DNA of 64,000 nt from Niastella populi. Lineage in GTDB: Bacteria > Bacteroidota > Bacteroidia > Chitinophagales > Chitinophagaceae. The DNA is taken from positions 41,125-105,124 of the forward strand of contig NZ_LWBP01000190.1 of assembly GCF_002078015.1 (NCBI RefSeq). The letters run 5' to 3'. The position numbers and the translations under genes were made by a program. A model generated the notes under the pieces. It saw nothing but the letters and a program-made list of their open reading frames with translations, was not told the DNA's origin and ran no database searches. Every line of letters begins with the position of its first letter. Position 1 is the first letter of the stretch. Below are positions 35,314 through 43,030 of this stretch, in pieces.

Positions 35314-36579
35314 CTACTGAATTTCTATCAATTGTTCACGTCCCGGACCATTGGAAATATAATTTATATTCACACCCAAATATGTATTTATAAACGATAC
35401 ATATTCCTTCATGGTTGCAGGCAATTCACCGGCCGATCTAAAGCTGTCTGTAGCCGTTTTCCAGCCTTTGAAACTTTTCAGTTCGGGTGTTATTGCCAAT
35501 CTTGTCATCTGGAAAGGAATAGCCATTGTTTTTTTGTCACCTACCATGTAAGACGTACATACCTTCAATTCGTCAAAGGCATCCAGAACGTCGGCTTTGG
35601 TCATAACCAGCTTTGTTACGCCGTTTACCATACACGCGAAATTCAGGGCTACCAGGTCAATCCAGCCACAGCGTCTGGGGCGGCCTGTAGTAGCGCCAAA
35701 CTCATTACCGATACGGCGCAGCTCTTCTCCGGTTTCATCGTGTAACTCCGTTGGGAACGGACCGCTTCCTACTCTTGTGCAATAGGCCTTGGTAACACCG
35801 ATCACTTCACGGATCTTTTGCGGCGCAACGCCTAAACCGGTACAAACACCGGCAGAAATGGTATTTGAGGAAGTTACAAACGGGAAAGTACCAAAGTCAA
35901 CATCGAGCATACTGCCCTGCGCACCTTCGGCCAAAACCTTTTTGCCTTCTCTTATTTTTTCATTGATGAAGTATTCGCCATTCACGATCTTGAATTCCTT
36001 CATGAACTCGAGCGCTTCAAAGAACTCTTCTTCCCAGGCAGAAATATCTTCGTGGAAGTTAAGACTATCGAGCAATTTCTGGTGCTTCAGGCGCAAACGG
36101 ATGTATTGCGTGGTAAAGCTTTTATCTAACAGATCACCTACCCTTAAACCGTTACGGCCTGTTTTATCCATATAAGCCGGTCCAATACCTTTGAGGGTAG
36201 AACCGATCTTATCGTTTCCTTTAGATAATTCAGAAGCCTTATCCAGCGCGCGGTGCGTTGGCAGTATCAGGTGTGTTCTTTCTGAAATAAATAAATTCTT
36301 ACGGTAATCGATGCCAAACGCCTTAACCGTTTCGCATTCCCTTCTTAAAGTAACCGGGTCCAATACAACCCCGTTACCAATGAGGTTAATGGTGTTCTCA
36401 TGAAAGATCCCCGAAGGAATCTGATGCAGAACGACCTTTTTATCGTTTACATATAACGTATGGCCTGCATTGGGACCGCCCTGAAAACGGGCAATGAGAT
36501 CGTAGTTGGGAGCAAAATAGTCCACGATCTTGCCTTTGCCTTCATCGCCCCATTGAAGACCTAATAAAACATCAACCAT
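35314..36579 (-). CDS. purA: adenylosuccinate synthetase
   Basis: Joins IMP and Asp with GTP to make adenylosuccinate, the first committed step to AMP. 421 residues from the ATG at 36579; the frame continues upstream to 36714 without family similarity. N-terminal P-loop GLQWGDEGKGKIVDYF with catalytic Asp12, then GGPNAGHTLY with the catalytic His, GIGPAYMDKTGRNGLR, AEGAQGSMLDVDFGTFPFV, TRVGSGPFPTEL, GATTGRPRRCGWIDLVAL. The promoter and a 14-base repeat array lie directly upstream. Confidence 0.96.
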   Translation of the reverse strand: MVDVLLGLQWGDEGKGKIVDYFAPNYDLIARFQGGPNAGHTLYVNDKKVVLHQIPSGIFHENTINLIGNGVVLDPVTLRRECETVKAFGIDYRKNLFISERTHLILPTHRALDKASELSKGNDKIGSTLKGIGPAYMDKTGRNGLRVGDLLDKSFTTQYIRLRLKHQKLLDSLNFHEDISAWEEEFFEALEFMKEFKIVNGEYFINEKIREGKKVLAEGAQGSMLDVDFGTFPFVTSSNTISAGVCTGLGVAPQKIREVIGVTKAYCTRVGSGPFPTELHDETGEELRRIGNEFGATTGRPRRCGWIDLVALNFACMVNGVTKLVMTKADVLDAFDELKVCTSYMVGDKKTMAIPFQMTRLAITPELKSFKGWKTATDSFRSAGELPATMKEYVSFINTYLGVNINYISNGPGREQLIEIQ

Positions 36580-36614
36580 TATTAAATATTTGAATAATTT
36601 GTAGCAAACGGGGG

Positions 36615-36644
36615 CAAAAATAGGACTTGAAAACCAAATCCCAA
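36615..36644 (-). promoter_or_regulatory. purA promoter
   Basis: On the minus strand TATTTTTG (36622-36615) is an exact TAnnTTTG box, with TTG at -33 spacing (19 bases) at 36644-36642. The purA ATG is 35 bases downstream. The -33 element lies inside the adjoining repeat array. Confidence 0.6.
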
Positions 36645-36710
36645 CAACCAATCTCAAGAACCAATATCTCTGAAACAAATCTCCGGAACCAAATCTTAAG
36701 AACCACGATA
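36632..36710. repeat. 14-base-period array upstream of purA
   Basis: Six units of 12-14 bases, each starting AACCAA or close to it and continuing with a TCT-rich second half. The period equals two heptamers. It begins 10 bases from the purA -7 box. Confidence 0.7.
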
Positions 36711-36862
36711 ACAATGTATGGCACTCAACAGCCCCGGATGCTGTTTGCGATTTACTGTTTATGATTTAAGCGGTCGAATTTTAATAAATTTCCAATAGAA
36801 TGCGCTCCGGCGTGCTGTTTTTTAAGAATATATGATTTTAACCACGTAATTTTTGATAATTG

Positions 36863-36909
36863 AAATTAGCACATTACCCCATTATCGAATTATCCCATTA
36901 TCACATTAA
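36863..36909. repeat. octamer array, unit CNNATTAT, ending at rel stop
   Basis: Five exact 8-base units from 36870 to 36909 (CACATTAC, CCCATTAT, CGAATTAT, CCCATTAT, CACATTAA), preceded by a partial one. The array ends on the base before the rel stop codon. Same unit as at 8792-8823. Confidence 0.8.
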
Positions 36910-39141
36910 CTACAGTTGTTCCGTATCGTACCGGTCAACCGTTTCAATTCCGGGCAGTTTCTTCAACCGGTTCACCAGTTCATCCAGTTCTTCCTTATCG
37001 TGCACATACACCCTGATATTGCCGTGGAACAATCCTTCCCGGGCTTCAATGGTCATGGCATTGATATTGATCTTCATTTCACCTGAGATCAGATTGGTGA
37101 TCTTGTGAATAACACCCACATCATCGAGCCCCACTATCTTCAAACCGGTAAGGAACGAGATCTCTTTATTTTTAGCCCATTTGGTTTTTACCACCCGGTG
37201 CCCGTAATTACTGAGCAGGCGGGTTGCATTGGGGCAATTGGTTCTGTGTATGGTCAATCCCTTCCCGGTGCTTACAAACCCAAACACATCATCTCCGGGA
37301 ATAGGTTTACAACAATTGGCCAGCGTATATACGATCTTGTCGCTGCTTTCGCCAAATATGATCAGTTCTGCGTCTTTTTTATTCGGCAGACTGTGAACAG
37401 GATCATGTTTTATTTCGGGCTTTGCCGGCTTGGGTGGTTCCAGCTTATCGCCCAGTACATGAAACTCGCTCAGTTCTTTCAGGTCGATGGTCTTCACCGA
37501 GATCTGGTAATACAGGTCGAGCGGCGACTGTAATTTATAAAATGAAGCGAGGATATCAACATTATGCTGGTTGAAGGCAGCGCCCATATGCTCCATCTTC
37601 CGTTGCAACACATACTTTCCTTCATCGGCCACCTTTCTTTTTTCTTCTTTTAATGCATCCTTGATCTTACTTTTTGCCTTGGCCGTAACCACGATATTCA
37701 GCCAGTCTTCATTGGGTTTTTGCTTGGCGCTGGTAATGATCTCCACCTGGTCGCCGCTGCGCAGCTTATGGCTGATGGGCACCAGCTTGTGATTTATTTT
37801 GGCGCCAATACATTTCGACCCTACGGCGCTGTGAATGGCAAAGGCAAAATCGAGTGCCGTACTGTTTATCGGCAGCATTTTTACATCGCCCTTGGGCGTG
37901 TAAACATATATTTCCTCGGCGAGGAAACTGGTTTTGAAATCGTGCAGGAAATCGATGGAATCGCTGTCCTGCGTATTGAGCACTTCGCGGATCTGCTGGA
38001 ACCATTTATCGAACCGGCTTTCATCTGCAGTTCCTTCTTTATATTTCCAGTGTGCGGCCAACCCTTTTTCGGCGATCTCATTCATCCGGCGGGTACGCAC
38101 CTGCACTTCAACCCATTTACCCTGCGGCCCCATTACAGTGGTATGAAGGGCCTCATAACCGTTCGATTTCGGATTGCTCAGCCAGTCGCGCAAACGCTCG
38201 GGCGAAGGCGTATATTCATCGGTGATCACTGAATATACCTTCCAGCAGCCTTCTTTCTCCTGTTCGAGCGGAATATTTAAAATAACCCTAATGGCGAACA
38301 GGTCATACACTTCTTCAAAAGCCACCCCTTTCTTTTTCATCTTGTTCCAGATGGAGTGTATGCTTTTGGGCCGGCCATGAATATCGAATTCATACCCGGT
38401 TTTATCGAGCTTTTCTTTGATAGGTTTTATAAACTCATTGATGTACCTCGACCGTTCCCTTTTTGTTTCGGCCAGTTTGCGGGCAATTTCCCGGTAGGCT
38501 TCCGGCTCAAGGTATTTCATGGCCAGGTCTTCCAACTCGGTTTTGATGGTATATAAACCCATCCGGTGCGAAAGCGGCGCATATACATATACCGTTTCGG
38601 AAGCGATCTTCAATTGTTTTTCCCGCTTCATACTGTCGAGGGTACGCATGTTGTGCAACCTGTCGGCCAGTTTAATTAATATAACGCGGGGGTCATCGGT
38701 GAGGGTGAGTAAGATCTTTTTGAAATTCTCCGCCTGCGCCGATGCGTTGACGTCAATGATATTGGAGATCTTCGTTAACCCGTCGACAATTCGGGCTATT
38801 TCAGTACCGAATTCCCGCTCAATATCTTCGAGGGTAACATCGGTATCTTCAACCGTATCGTGTAAAAGGGAACAAATAGTAGAACGAACGCCGAGGCCTA
38901 TTTCCTCCACGCATATGCGGGCAACGGCCAGGGGGTGAAGAATGTAGGGTTCGCCGCTCTTCCGCCGCATGGTCTTATGCGCATCGGCGCTCATTTCAAA
39001 GGCACGGCGGAGCAATTCTTTATCCCCGGGTTTCAGTTTGGGTTTTAGTACCCGTAACAAAGCCCGGTATTCACGGAGTATCAGCTTTTTTTCCTGCTCT
39101 TCATTCAAATTATATTTCGGTATCACGGCAACAGAATCCAT
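36910..39141 (-). CDS. rel: bifunctional (p)ppGpp synthetase/hydrolase Rel
   Basis: A long RelA/SpoT homologue that makes and degrades (p)ppGpp in the stringent response. 743 residues from the ATG at 39141 (MDSVAVIPKYNLNEEQE). N-terminal HD hydrolase domain with YILHPLAVARICVEE and CSLLHDTVEDTDVTLEDI, so hydrolysis should be active; synthetase domain with YEFDIHGRPKSIHSIWNKMK and SNGYEALHTTVMG; TGS domain (IYVYTPKGDVKMLPINSTAL with DFAFAIHSAVG); a zinc-finger/helical part with CCKPIPGDDVFGFV; and a C-terminal ACT domain. The upstream frame to 39189 has no family similarity. Confidence 0.95.
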   Translation of the reverse strand: MDSVAVIPKYNLNEEQEKKLILREYRALLRVLKPKLKPGDKELLRRAFEMSADAHKTMRRKSGEPYILHPLAVARICVEEIGLGVRSTICSLLHDTVEDTDVTLEDIEREFGTEIARIVDGLTKISNIIDVNASAQAENFKKILLTLTDDPRVILIKLADRLHNMRTLDSMKREKQLKIASETVYVYAPLSHRMGLYTIKTELEDLAMKYLEPEAYREIARKLAETKRERSRYINEFIKPIKEKLDKTGYEFDIHGRPKSIHSIWNKMKKKGVAFEEVYDLFAIRVILNIPLEQEKEGCWKVYSVITDEYTPSPERLRDWLSNPKSNGYEALHTTVMGPQGKWVEVQVRTRRMNEIAEKGLAAHWKYKEGTADESRFDKWFQQIREVLNTQDSDSIDFLHDFKTSFLAEEIYVYTPKGDVKMLPINSTALDFAFAIHSAVGSKCIGAKINHKLVPISHKLRSGDQVEIITSAKQKPNEDWLNIVVTAKAKSKIKDALKEEKRKVADEGKYVLQRKMEHMGAAFNQHNVDILASFYKLQSPLDLYYQISVKTIDLKELSEFHVLGDKLEPPKPAKPEIKHDPVHSLPNKKDAELIIFGESSDKIVYTLANCCKPIPGDDVFGFVSTGKGLTIHRTNCPNATRLLSNYGHRVVKTKWAKNKEISFLTGLKIVGLDDVGVIHKITNLISGEMKININAMTIEAREGLFHGNIRVYVHDKEELDELVNRLKKLPGIETVDRYDTEQL

Positions 39142-39191
39142 AGTTAACGAATTTACGTAAAAATGCCCTATGTTTGCAACCCCAAACACGG

Positions 39192-39219
39192 TTGTAAGTT
39201 TTAAGTTCTACGTTTTAAG
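39192..39219. repeat. short heptamer array, unit TTNTAAG
   Basis: Four units at exact 7-base spacing (TTGTAAG, TTTTAAG, TTCTACG, TTTTAAG) 50 bases upstream of the rel start. The reverse-complement core (CTTAAAA, CGTAGAA) resembles the array after the subtilisin-like gene at 48339. Confidence 0.6.
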
Positions 39220-39301
39220 TTGTCCTAAACGCCTGATTTCCGGCTATTTTCGGTAATCCCAAAGACCGGGCGCTATGAACCAGGAACGATAAACTAAAAA
39301 A

Positions 39302-39386
39302 GCGCATGTGGTGAAATTGGTAGACACGTCAGACTTAGGATCTGATGCCGCGAGGTGTGGGGGTTCGAGTCCCTCCATGCGCACCA
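39302..39386 (+). tRNA. tRNA-Leu (anticodon TAG)
   Basis: An 85-base tRNA including an encoded CCA. Acceptor stem GCGCATG pairs with CATGCGC; the anticodon loop CTTAGGA between TCAGA and TCTGA gives anticodon TAG; the long variable arm (GCCGCGAGGTG) and GGTTCGAGTCC T-loop fit a class II leucine tRNA. Confidence 0.95.
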
Positions 39387-39394
39387 TCTTCAGA

Positions 39395-39429
39395 GCGGGT
39401 CATCTGCAACGGTGATCCGCATTTTTTTT
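39395..39429 (+). terminator. tRNA-Leu terminator
   Basis: An 8-base stem (39395-39402 with 39413-39420, one G-U pair) followed by a run of eight T. Confidence 0.85.
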
Positions 39430-39539
39430 GTCATACCCCCCAAAAAGGCACGAAAACATGCTGTTTAATGCCTAAGTCTTGTGTGGCAGCCTGCTAAACG
39501 CCATAAACTGTTGTAAAACACATATTATGTTATGTATCC

Positions 39540-39620
39540 GTAATTTTAAACAGCCATTTGTAATTATAAACGGGCATTTAAAATTGCAAACAGTACTTCC
39601 GGAATTACAAACACCCTGGC
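39540..39620. repeat. four imperfect 20-base repeats
   Basis: Units start at 39540, 39560, 39580 and 39601. Each has (G/A)(T/A)AATT, then AAAC or CAAAC about nine bases in, with CATTT or a replaced tail. The first two differ at only a few positions. The period (20, 20, 21) is close to three heptamers or two helical turns. Confidence 0.55.
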
Positions 39621-39965
39621 CCCGGAGCGGTTCAGGATTTTTTATACCCTTCGACCTACCGGCTGTATTCAACACATTATCTTTTCTTTTTATTTTCCAG
39701 TATCCCAGAACGAACCGGCTATGTGCTGCCAAAAAAACGAAAACAAATGGAAAATGATGATGATAAAGCCTCAGTTATTTTTTTGCATCGGCTGCTCATA
39801 TGGCTTGAACATTTATAGTCGCCAACAGGGCAAAAATCTCCGGTGAACCGGCGAAAACCTGGCCTTCCCCGCCCTGGCCTAACAATTGTCATAATACCTG
39901 CTGATGTTTATTATGCCCCGCTTTACCAAACTTGTTAACTTTATAAGGCATTAACTATTACTTAT

Positions 39966-40787
39966 ATGAATACCATTCTTGTACCGGTCGATTTTTCACC
40001 CGCCTCCCGCAACGCCTCTATGTATGCAGCAGAACTGGCAAAGCTGTTCAACAGCCGGTTGCTGCTTTTTCATGCTTATATGCTGCCTACCCCCATCAGC
40101 GAAGTACCCTACGCCATGATAACCGTCGATAACCTGCAAAAGGAGAACGAGGACCTGATCAGGAAAGAGGCAACCTGGCTGCACAACCAGTACGGCCGGG
40201 AAATAGAATGGCTGGTGCGCATTGGCATTGCCTCCGATGAAATAAAAAACCTGAATAAAGAAAGGGAGATCGACCTTATCGTTATGGGCATGAAGGGCGC
40301 CGGCGGCATCGATAAGATCATAGGCAGCACTACCACCAACGTGGCCCGGAAAGTACAAACCCCCGTACTGGTAATTCCGCACGATACCGCCTATACCCCT
40401 ATAAAAAATATCACCTACGCCAGCGATTTCAGCTACAAGACCAGCATTCAGCTCTTTAATCCCCTGATAGAACTGGCCCGAACGCTTATGGCCAAAATAC
40501 ACATCCTGTTTGTCCGGCAAACGCATGGCGGCAGCACAGAAGAGGAACTCACCGGTAAAAGAAGTAATGAAATTATTTTTGAAGGGGTTGAGCATGAATA
40601 TGCGATAACTGAAGAACCATCTGTAAATCAAGGAATTAACCATTATTTACAACAACATAAATGCGAAATGCTGGCCATGGTGGCCCATAAACATACCTTT
40701 CTGGAACGGCTTTTCTCGAAAAACCACACAACAGCAATGGCTTATGAAACCCATGTGCCCCTGTTAATACTACAGGATAAAGATTAA
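39966..40787 (+). CDS. universal stress protein with two Usp domains
   Basis: A 273-residue cytoplasmic tandem UspA protein. Domain one (1-141) begins MNTILVPVDFSPASRNASMY and carries the ATP-binding pattern GMKGAGGIDKIIGSTTTNVA with PVLVIP. Domain two (about 145-273) is more divergent, beginning KNITYASDFSYK, and lacks the full G-rich loop, so only the first half is likely to bind ATP. The role is stress survival by unknown means. It stands alone, upstream of the trigger factor promoter. Confidence 0.88.
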   Translation: MNTILVPVDFSPASRNASMYAAELAKLFNSRLLLFHAYMLPTPISEVPYAMITVDNLQKENEDLIRKEATWLHNQYGREIEWLVRIGIASDEIKNLNKEREIDLIVMGMKGAGGIDKIIGSTTTNVARKVQTPVLVIPHDTAYTPIKNITYASDFSYKTSIQLFNPLIELARTLMAKIHILFVRQTHGGSTEEELTGKRSNEIIFEGVEHEYAITEEPSVNQGINHYLQQHKCEMLAMVAHKHTFLERLFSKNHTTAMAYETHVPLLILQDKD

Positions 40788-40809
40788 TGAAATTAACTCT
40801 GAGACTGGT

Positions 40810-40841
40810 TTTGACCGAGTTCTCTGTTTGCCTTACCTTTG
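40810..40841 (+). promoter_or_regulatory. trigger factor promoter
   Basis: TTTG at 40810-40813, 20 bases, then TACCTTTG at 40834-40841: both halves of the Bacteroidetes sigma-A promoter at correct spacing. The ATG is 25 bases downstream. This is the best-formed promoter in the window. Confidence 0.75.
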
Positions 40842-40865
40842 CAACCCAATTTAAAAAAAAGCGCT

Positions 40866-42245
40866 ATGGCAACAGTTACCAGAGAGAATATCGGACTGCT
40901 GAATGATAAGATTACCATAAAAGTAGCCGGTGCAGATTATCTGCCGTCATTTGAAAAAGCACTCAAGAATTATAGTAAACAAGCCAATATACCGGGATTC
41001 CGGAAAGGCATGGTACCTACAGGCATGATCAAAAAAATGCATGGCCAGTCGGTATTTGCCGATGAGGTGATCAGAACTGTAGAAAAAGAACTGAGCACCT
41101 ATATGCAAAACGAAAAGCTGGAGATCTTTGCCCAGCCGTTACCGCTCGTTCAAAACGAAGGCCCAAAGCTCGACATGAACAACCCCGCCGAGTATGTGTT
41201 CGATTTTGAAGTTGGGCTGAAACCTGATTTCAAGGTAGCTGACCTGTCGAAAGAAAAAATGACCCGCTACAAGGTAACTGTAACCGAAGAAATGATCAAT
41301 GAAGAAGTTAACCGTTTACAGGTACGCCACGGCAAGCTGGCCGATCGTGATGCAGTAACCGAAGACGATAACGTGTTGAACGTAACCTTCACTGAAACCG
41401 ATGCCAATGGCAACGAGATCGAAGGCGGTATAAAAAAAGACAATAGCTTTCTGGTAAAATATTTCGGAACCGCATACCGTTCAAACCTTACCGGTAAAAA
41501 AACAGGCGATGTACTGAACTTCCAGTTGAATAAAGCCTTCGACGAAAAAGAAAGAGAATGGGTACTGGGCGACCTCGGACTCGACAAACACGATGAAGCT
41601 GCTGCCGCCAAATTTTTCAACATGGCCATCACCAAGGTGGGGCTGGTTGAAAAAGCAGAACTGAACGAAGAATTCTTCAAAGCGGTTTATCCCAAAAAAG
41701 AGATCAATTCTGAAGCTGATCTCCGCAATGAAATAAAATCAGAGATCGAAGGCTACTGGGAAAAACAAACGAAAAATCACTTACAGCACGAAATTTACCA
41801 CGTGCTGGTTGACCATACTAAAATCGAATTTCCTGAATCATTCCTGAAACGCTGGATGCAAACCGGCGGCGAGCAGCCGAAAACACAGGAAGAAGTGGAG
41901 CATGAGTTCCCTACTTTCGTAAATCAGCTGAAATGGACCCTGATCACCGATCAACTGGTTCGGGAAAACAATATCGAAGTAAAGAACGAAGATATTGAAG
42001 CATTTGCCAAACAACAGTTATTCGGTTATATGGGCATGAGCATGCAGGAAGACGAACAACCCTGGATCGCTGAATACATTACCCGTATGATGAAAGACCG
42101 CAAGTTTGTTGAAGATGCTTACCACCGCATTCAAACCGAAAAAGTTTTTGACCTGGCCGAAACAAAAGTGAACGCCGCCGAAAAACCTGTAACGGTTGAA
42201 GAGTTCAGCAAAGAAACTGAGAAACACCAGCATCATCAGCACTAA
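40866..42245 (+). CDS. tig: trigger factor
   Basis: The ribosome-bound chaperone that meets nascent chains at the exit tunnel. 459 residues from the ATG at 40866. The N-terminal ribosome-binding domain has the signature as GFRKGMVPTGMIKKM; the usual GFRxGxxP pattern is kept but the second basic residue is Met. A middle domain in the FKBP position (residues 150-250) has little similarity to active isomerases, as is common in Bacteroidetes. The C-terminal helical cradle follows, and the protein ends in a His-rich tail (KHQHHQH). The repeat array after it starts at the base following the stop. Confidence 0.93.
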   Translation: MATVTRENIGLLNDKITIKVAGADYLPSFEKALKNYSKQANIPGFRKGMVPTGMIKKMHGQSVFADEVIRTVEKELSTYMQNEKLEIFAQPLPLVQNEGPKLDMNNPAEYVFDFEVGLKPDFKVADLSKEKMTRYKVTVTEEMINEEVNRLQVRHGKLADRDAVTEDDNVLNVTFTETDANGNEIEGGIKKDNSFLVKYFGTAYRSNLTGKKTGDVLNFQLNKAFDEKEREWVLGDLGLDKHDEAAAAKFFNMAITKVGLVEKAELNEEFFKAVYPKKEINSEADLRNEIKSEIEGYWEKQTKNHLQHEIYHVLVDHTKIEFPESFLKRWMQTGGEQPKTQEEVEHEFPTFVNQLKWTLITDQLVRENNIEVKNEDIEAFAKQQLFGYMGMSMQEDEQPWIAEYITRMMKDRKFVEDAYHRIQTEKVFDLAETKVNAAEKPVTVEEFSKETEKHQHHQH

Positions 42246-42299
42246 TGAAATGAGAAATGAAAAACAGAGAAATGAAAAATGAGAAAGTGAAAATGCAAT
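42246..42299. repeat. heptamer array, unit ATGARAA, after trigger factor
   Basis: About seven units of ATGARAA/ATGAAAA/AGTGAAA, mostly at 7-base spacing with one 8-base step, starting directly after the TAA stop. AT-rich and more degenerate than other arrays. Confidence 0.5.
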
Positions 42300-42321
42300 A
42301 AGCGCTGTTTTTTAAAATAAT

Positions 42322-42368
42322 AAACCCGGATCGCGGACACTTTTAGTTGTTAACGATCCGGGTTTTTC
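42322..42368 (+). terminator. trigger factor terminator
   Basis: A perfect 12-base stem (42322-42333 with 42354-42365) with a 20-base loop, followed by TTTTTCTTT. Confidence 0.8.
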
Positions 42369-42444
42369 TTTGGCCTTAACCCGGGCCCGGCAGTATTTTA
42401 GCCTTAATCGCGAGCCATTTAATTGAATCATACTTCTTCATTTC

Positions 42445-42690
42445 TCATCTCTCCAAAAGACCGCCCAACGCATCCAGCTTCTGGTTCCAGAAAGTATGAA
42501 ACTGGGCCACCCAGTCGTTCATTTCCTTCAGTTTATTGAAATCAACCTGGCAATACCGCTCGCGGCCCTGCTGTTTGATCACTACCAGTCCGCACTGGGT
42601 CAAAATTTTTATATGTTTTGAAATGGCCGGGCGGCTAACCGGGAAATTCTCCGCCACCCCGTTGAGGGTTAGGGCTTTATTAGCCAGCAA
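42445..42690 (-). CDS. ArsR family transcriptional regulator with disturbed start
   Basis: A winged-helix repressor of the ArsR/SmtB group; metal-binding Cys of the classical ArsR site are not seen. The clear part (81 residues from a TTG) includes the recognition helix (ENFPVSRPAISKHIKILTQC) and the wing (GLVVIKQQGRERYCQVD). The same frame continues upstream to 42750 and encodes the expected first helix (RRDVFQAIADPTRREIIG), but has TTA where ATG is expected and TGA just before. An ATG at 42754 with a well-placed -7 box is one base out of frame. Either a frameshift, a sequencing error, or unusual initiation. Such regulators usually pair with an SRPBCC gene; none is here. Confidence 0.7.
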   Translation of the reverse strand: MLANKALTLNGVAENFPVSRPAISKHIKILTQCGLVVIKQQGRERYCQVDFNKLKEMNDWVAQFHTFWNQKLDALGGLLER

Positions 42691-42758
42691 ACCTATGATC
42701 TCCCGCCTGGTGGGATCGGCAATGGCCTGAAAAACATCACGACGTAACGCTCATATCT

Positions 42759-42800
42759 GTAACTATTCGGTTGCAAAATTATGCGTAACCATCCGGTTAG
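42759..42800 (-). promoter_or_regulatory. ArsR promoter with two operator-like dyads
   Basis: On the minus strand TAATTTTG (42781-42774) is an exact -7 box. Two similar 16-base sites flank it, GTAACTATTCGGTTGC (42759-42774) and GTAACCATCCGGTTAG (42785-42800), each an imperfect palindrome GTAACC-N4-GGTTAC with centres 26 bases apart. The position fits autorepression by the ArsR protein. Confidence 0.6.
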
Positions 42801-43030
42801 CAATGAGGATAATCCCCCACGCATCATTAAGCTGAAGCTACAAAGAAGCATGTATTCTGCGAACGGGTTAGCAACTAGTTCCAAAATAACAACATAACAA
42901 ATTGATTGAAAGCGGCTTACACAATGAGTTCCACCATAATAAACACTTGCTTATTCCGTTTATAATAACTATCTTTTTTCGCCCATTGCATCAAGAACCA
43001 GAAACCACTATCCTCCTTAAAAACCAGTAG

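Larger units (their letters stand above)
36580..36909. other. 330-base gap between rel and purA
   Basis: Contains the purA promoter, a 14-base-period array next to it, an AT-rich middle, and an octamer array touching the rel stop codon. No gene is supported. Confidence 0.65.
39387..39965. other. 579-base gap after tRNA-Leu
   Basis: Contains the tRNA terminator and a set of about 20-base imperfect repeats. Overlapping frames at 39472-39732 (minus) and 39479-39757 (plus) run over the repeats and have no protein character, so I reject them. Nothing else is recognised before the stress-protein gene. Confidence 0.6.

Noticed and set aside
39472..39757. Opposite frames of 86 and 92 codons after tRNA-Leu
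   Set aside because: They overlap each other on both strands and run through 20-base repeats; neither looks like a protein.
42693..42884. A 63-codon minus-strand frame upstream of the ArsR gene
   Set aside because: Its end is the ArsR coding region in a wrong frame and the rest covers the operator sites.
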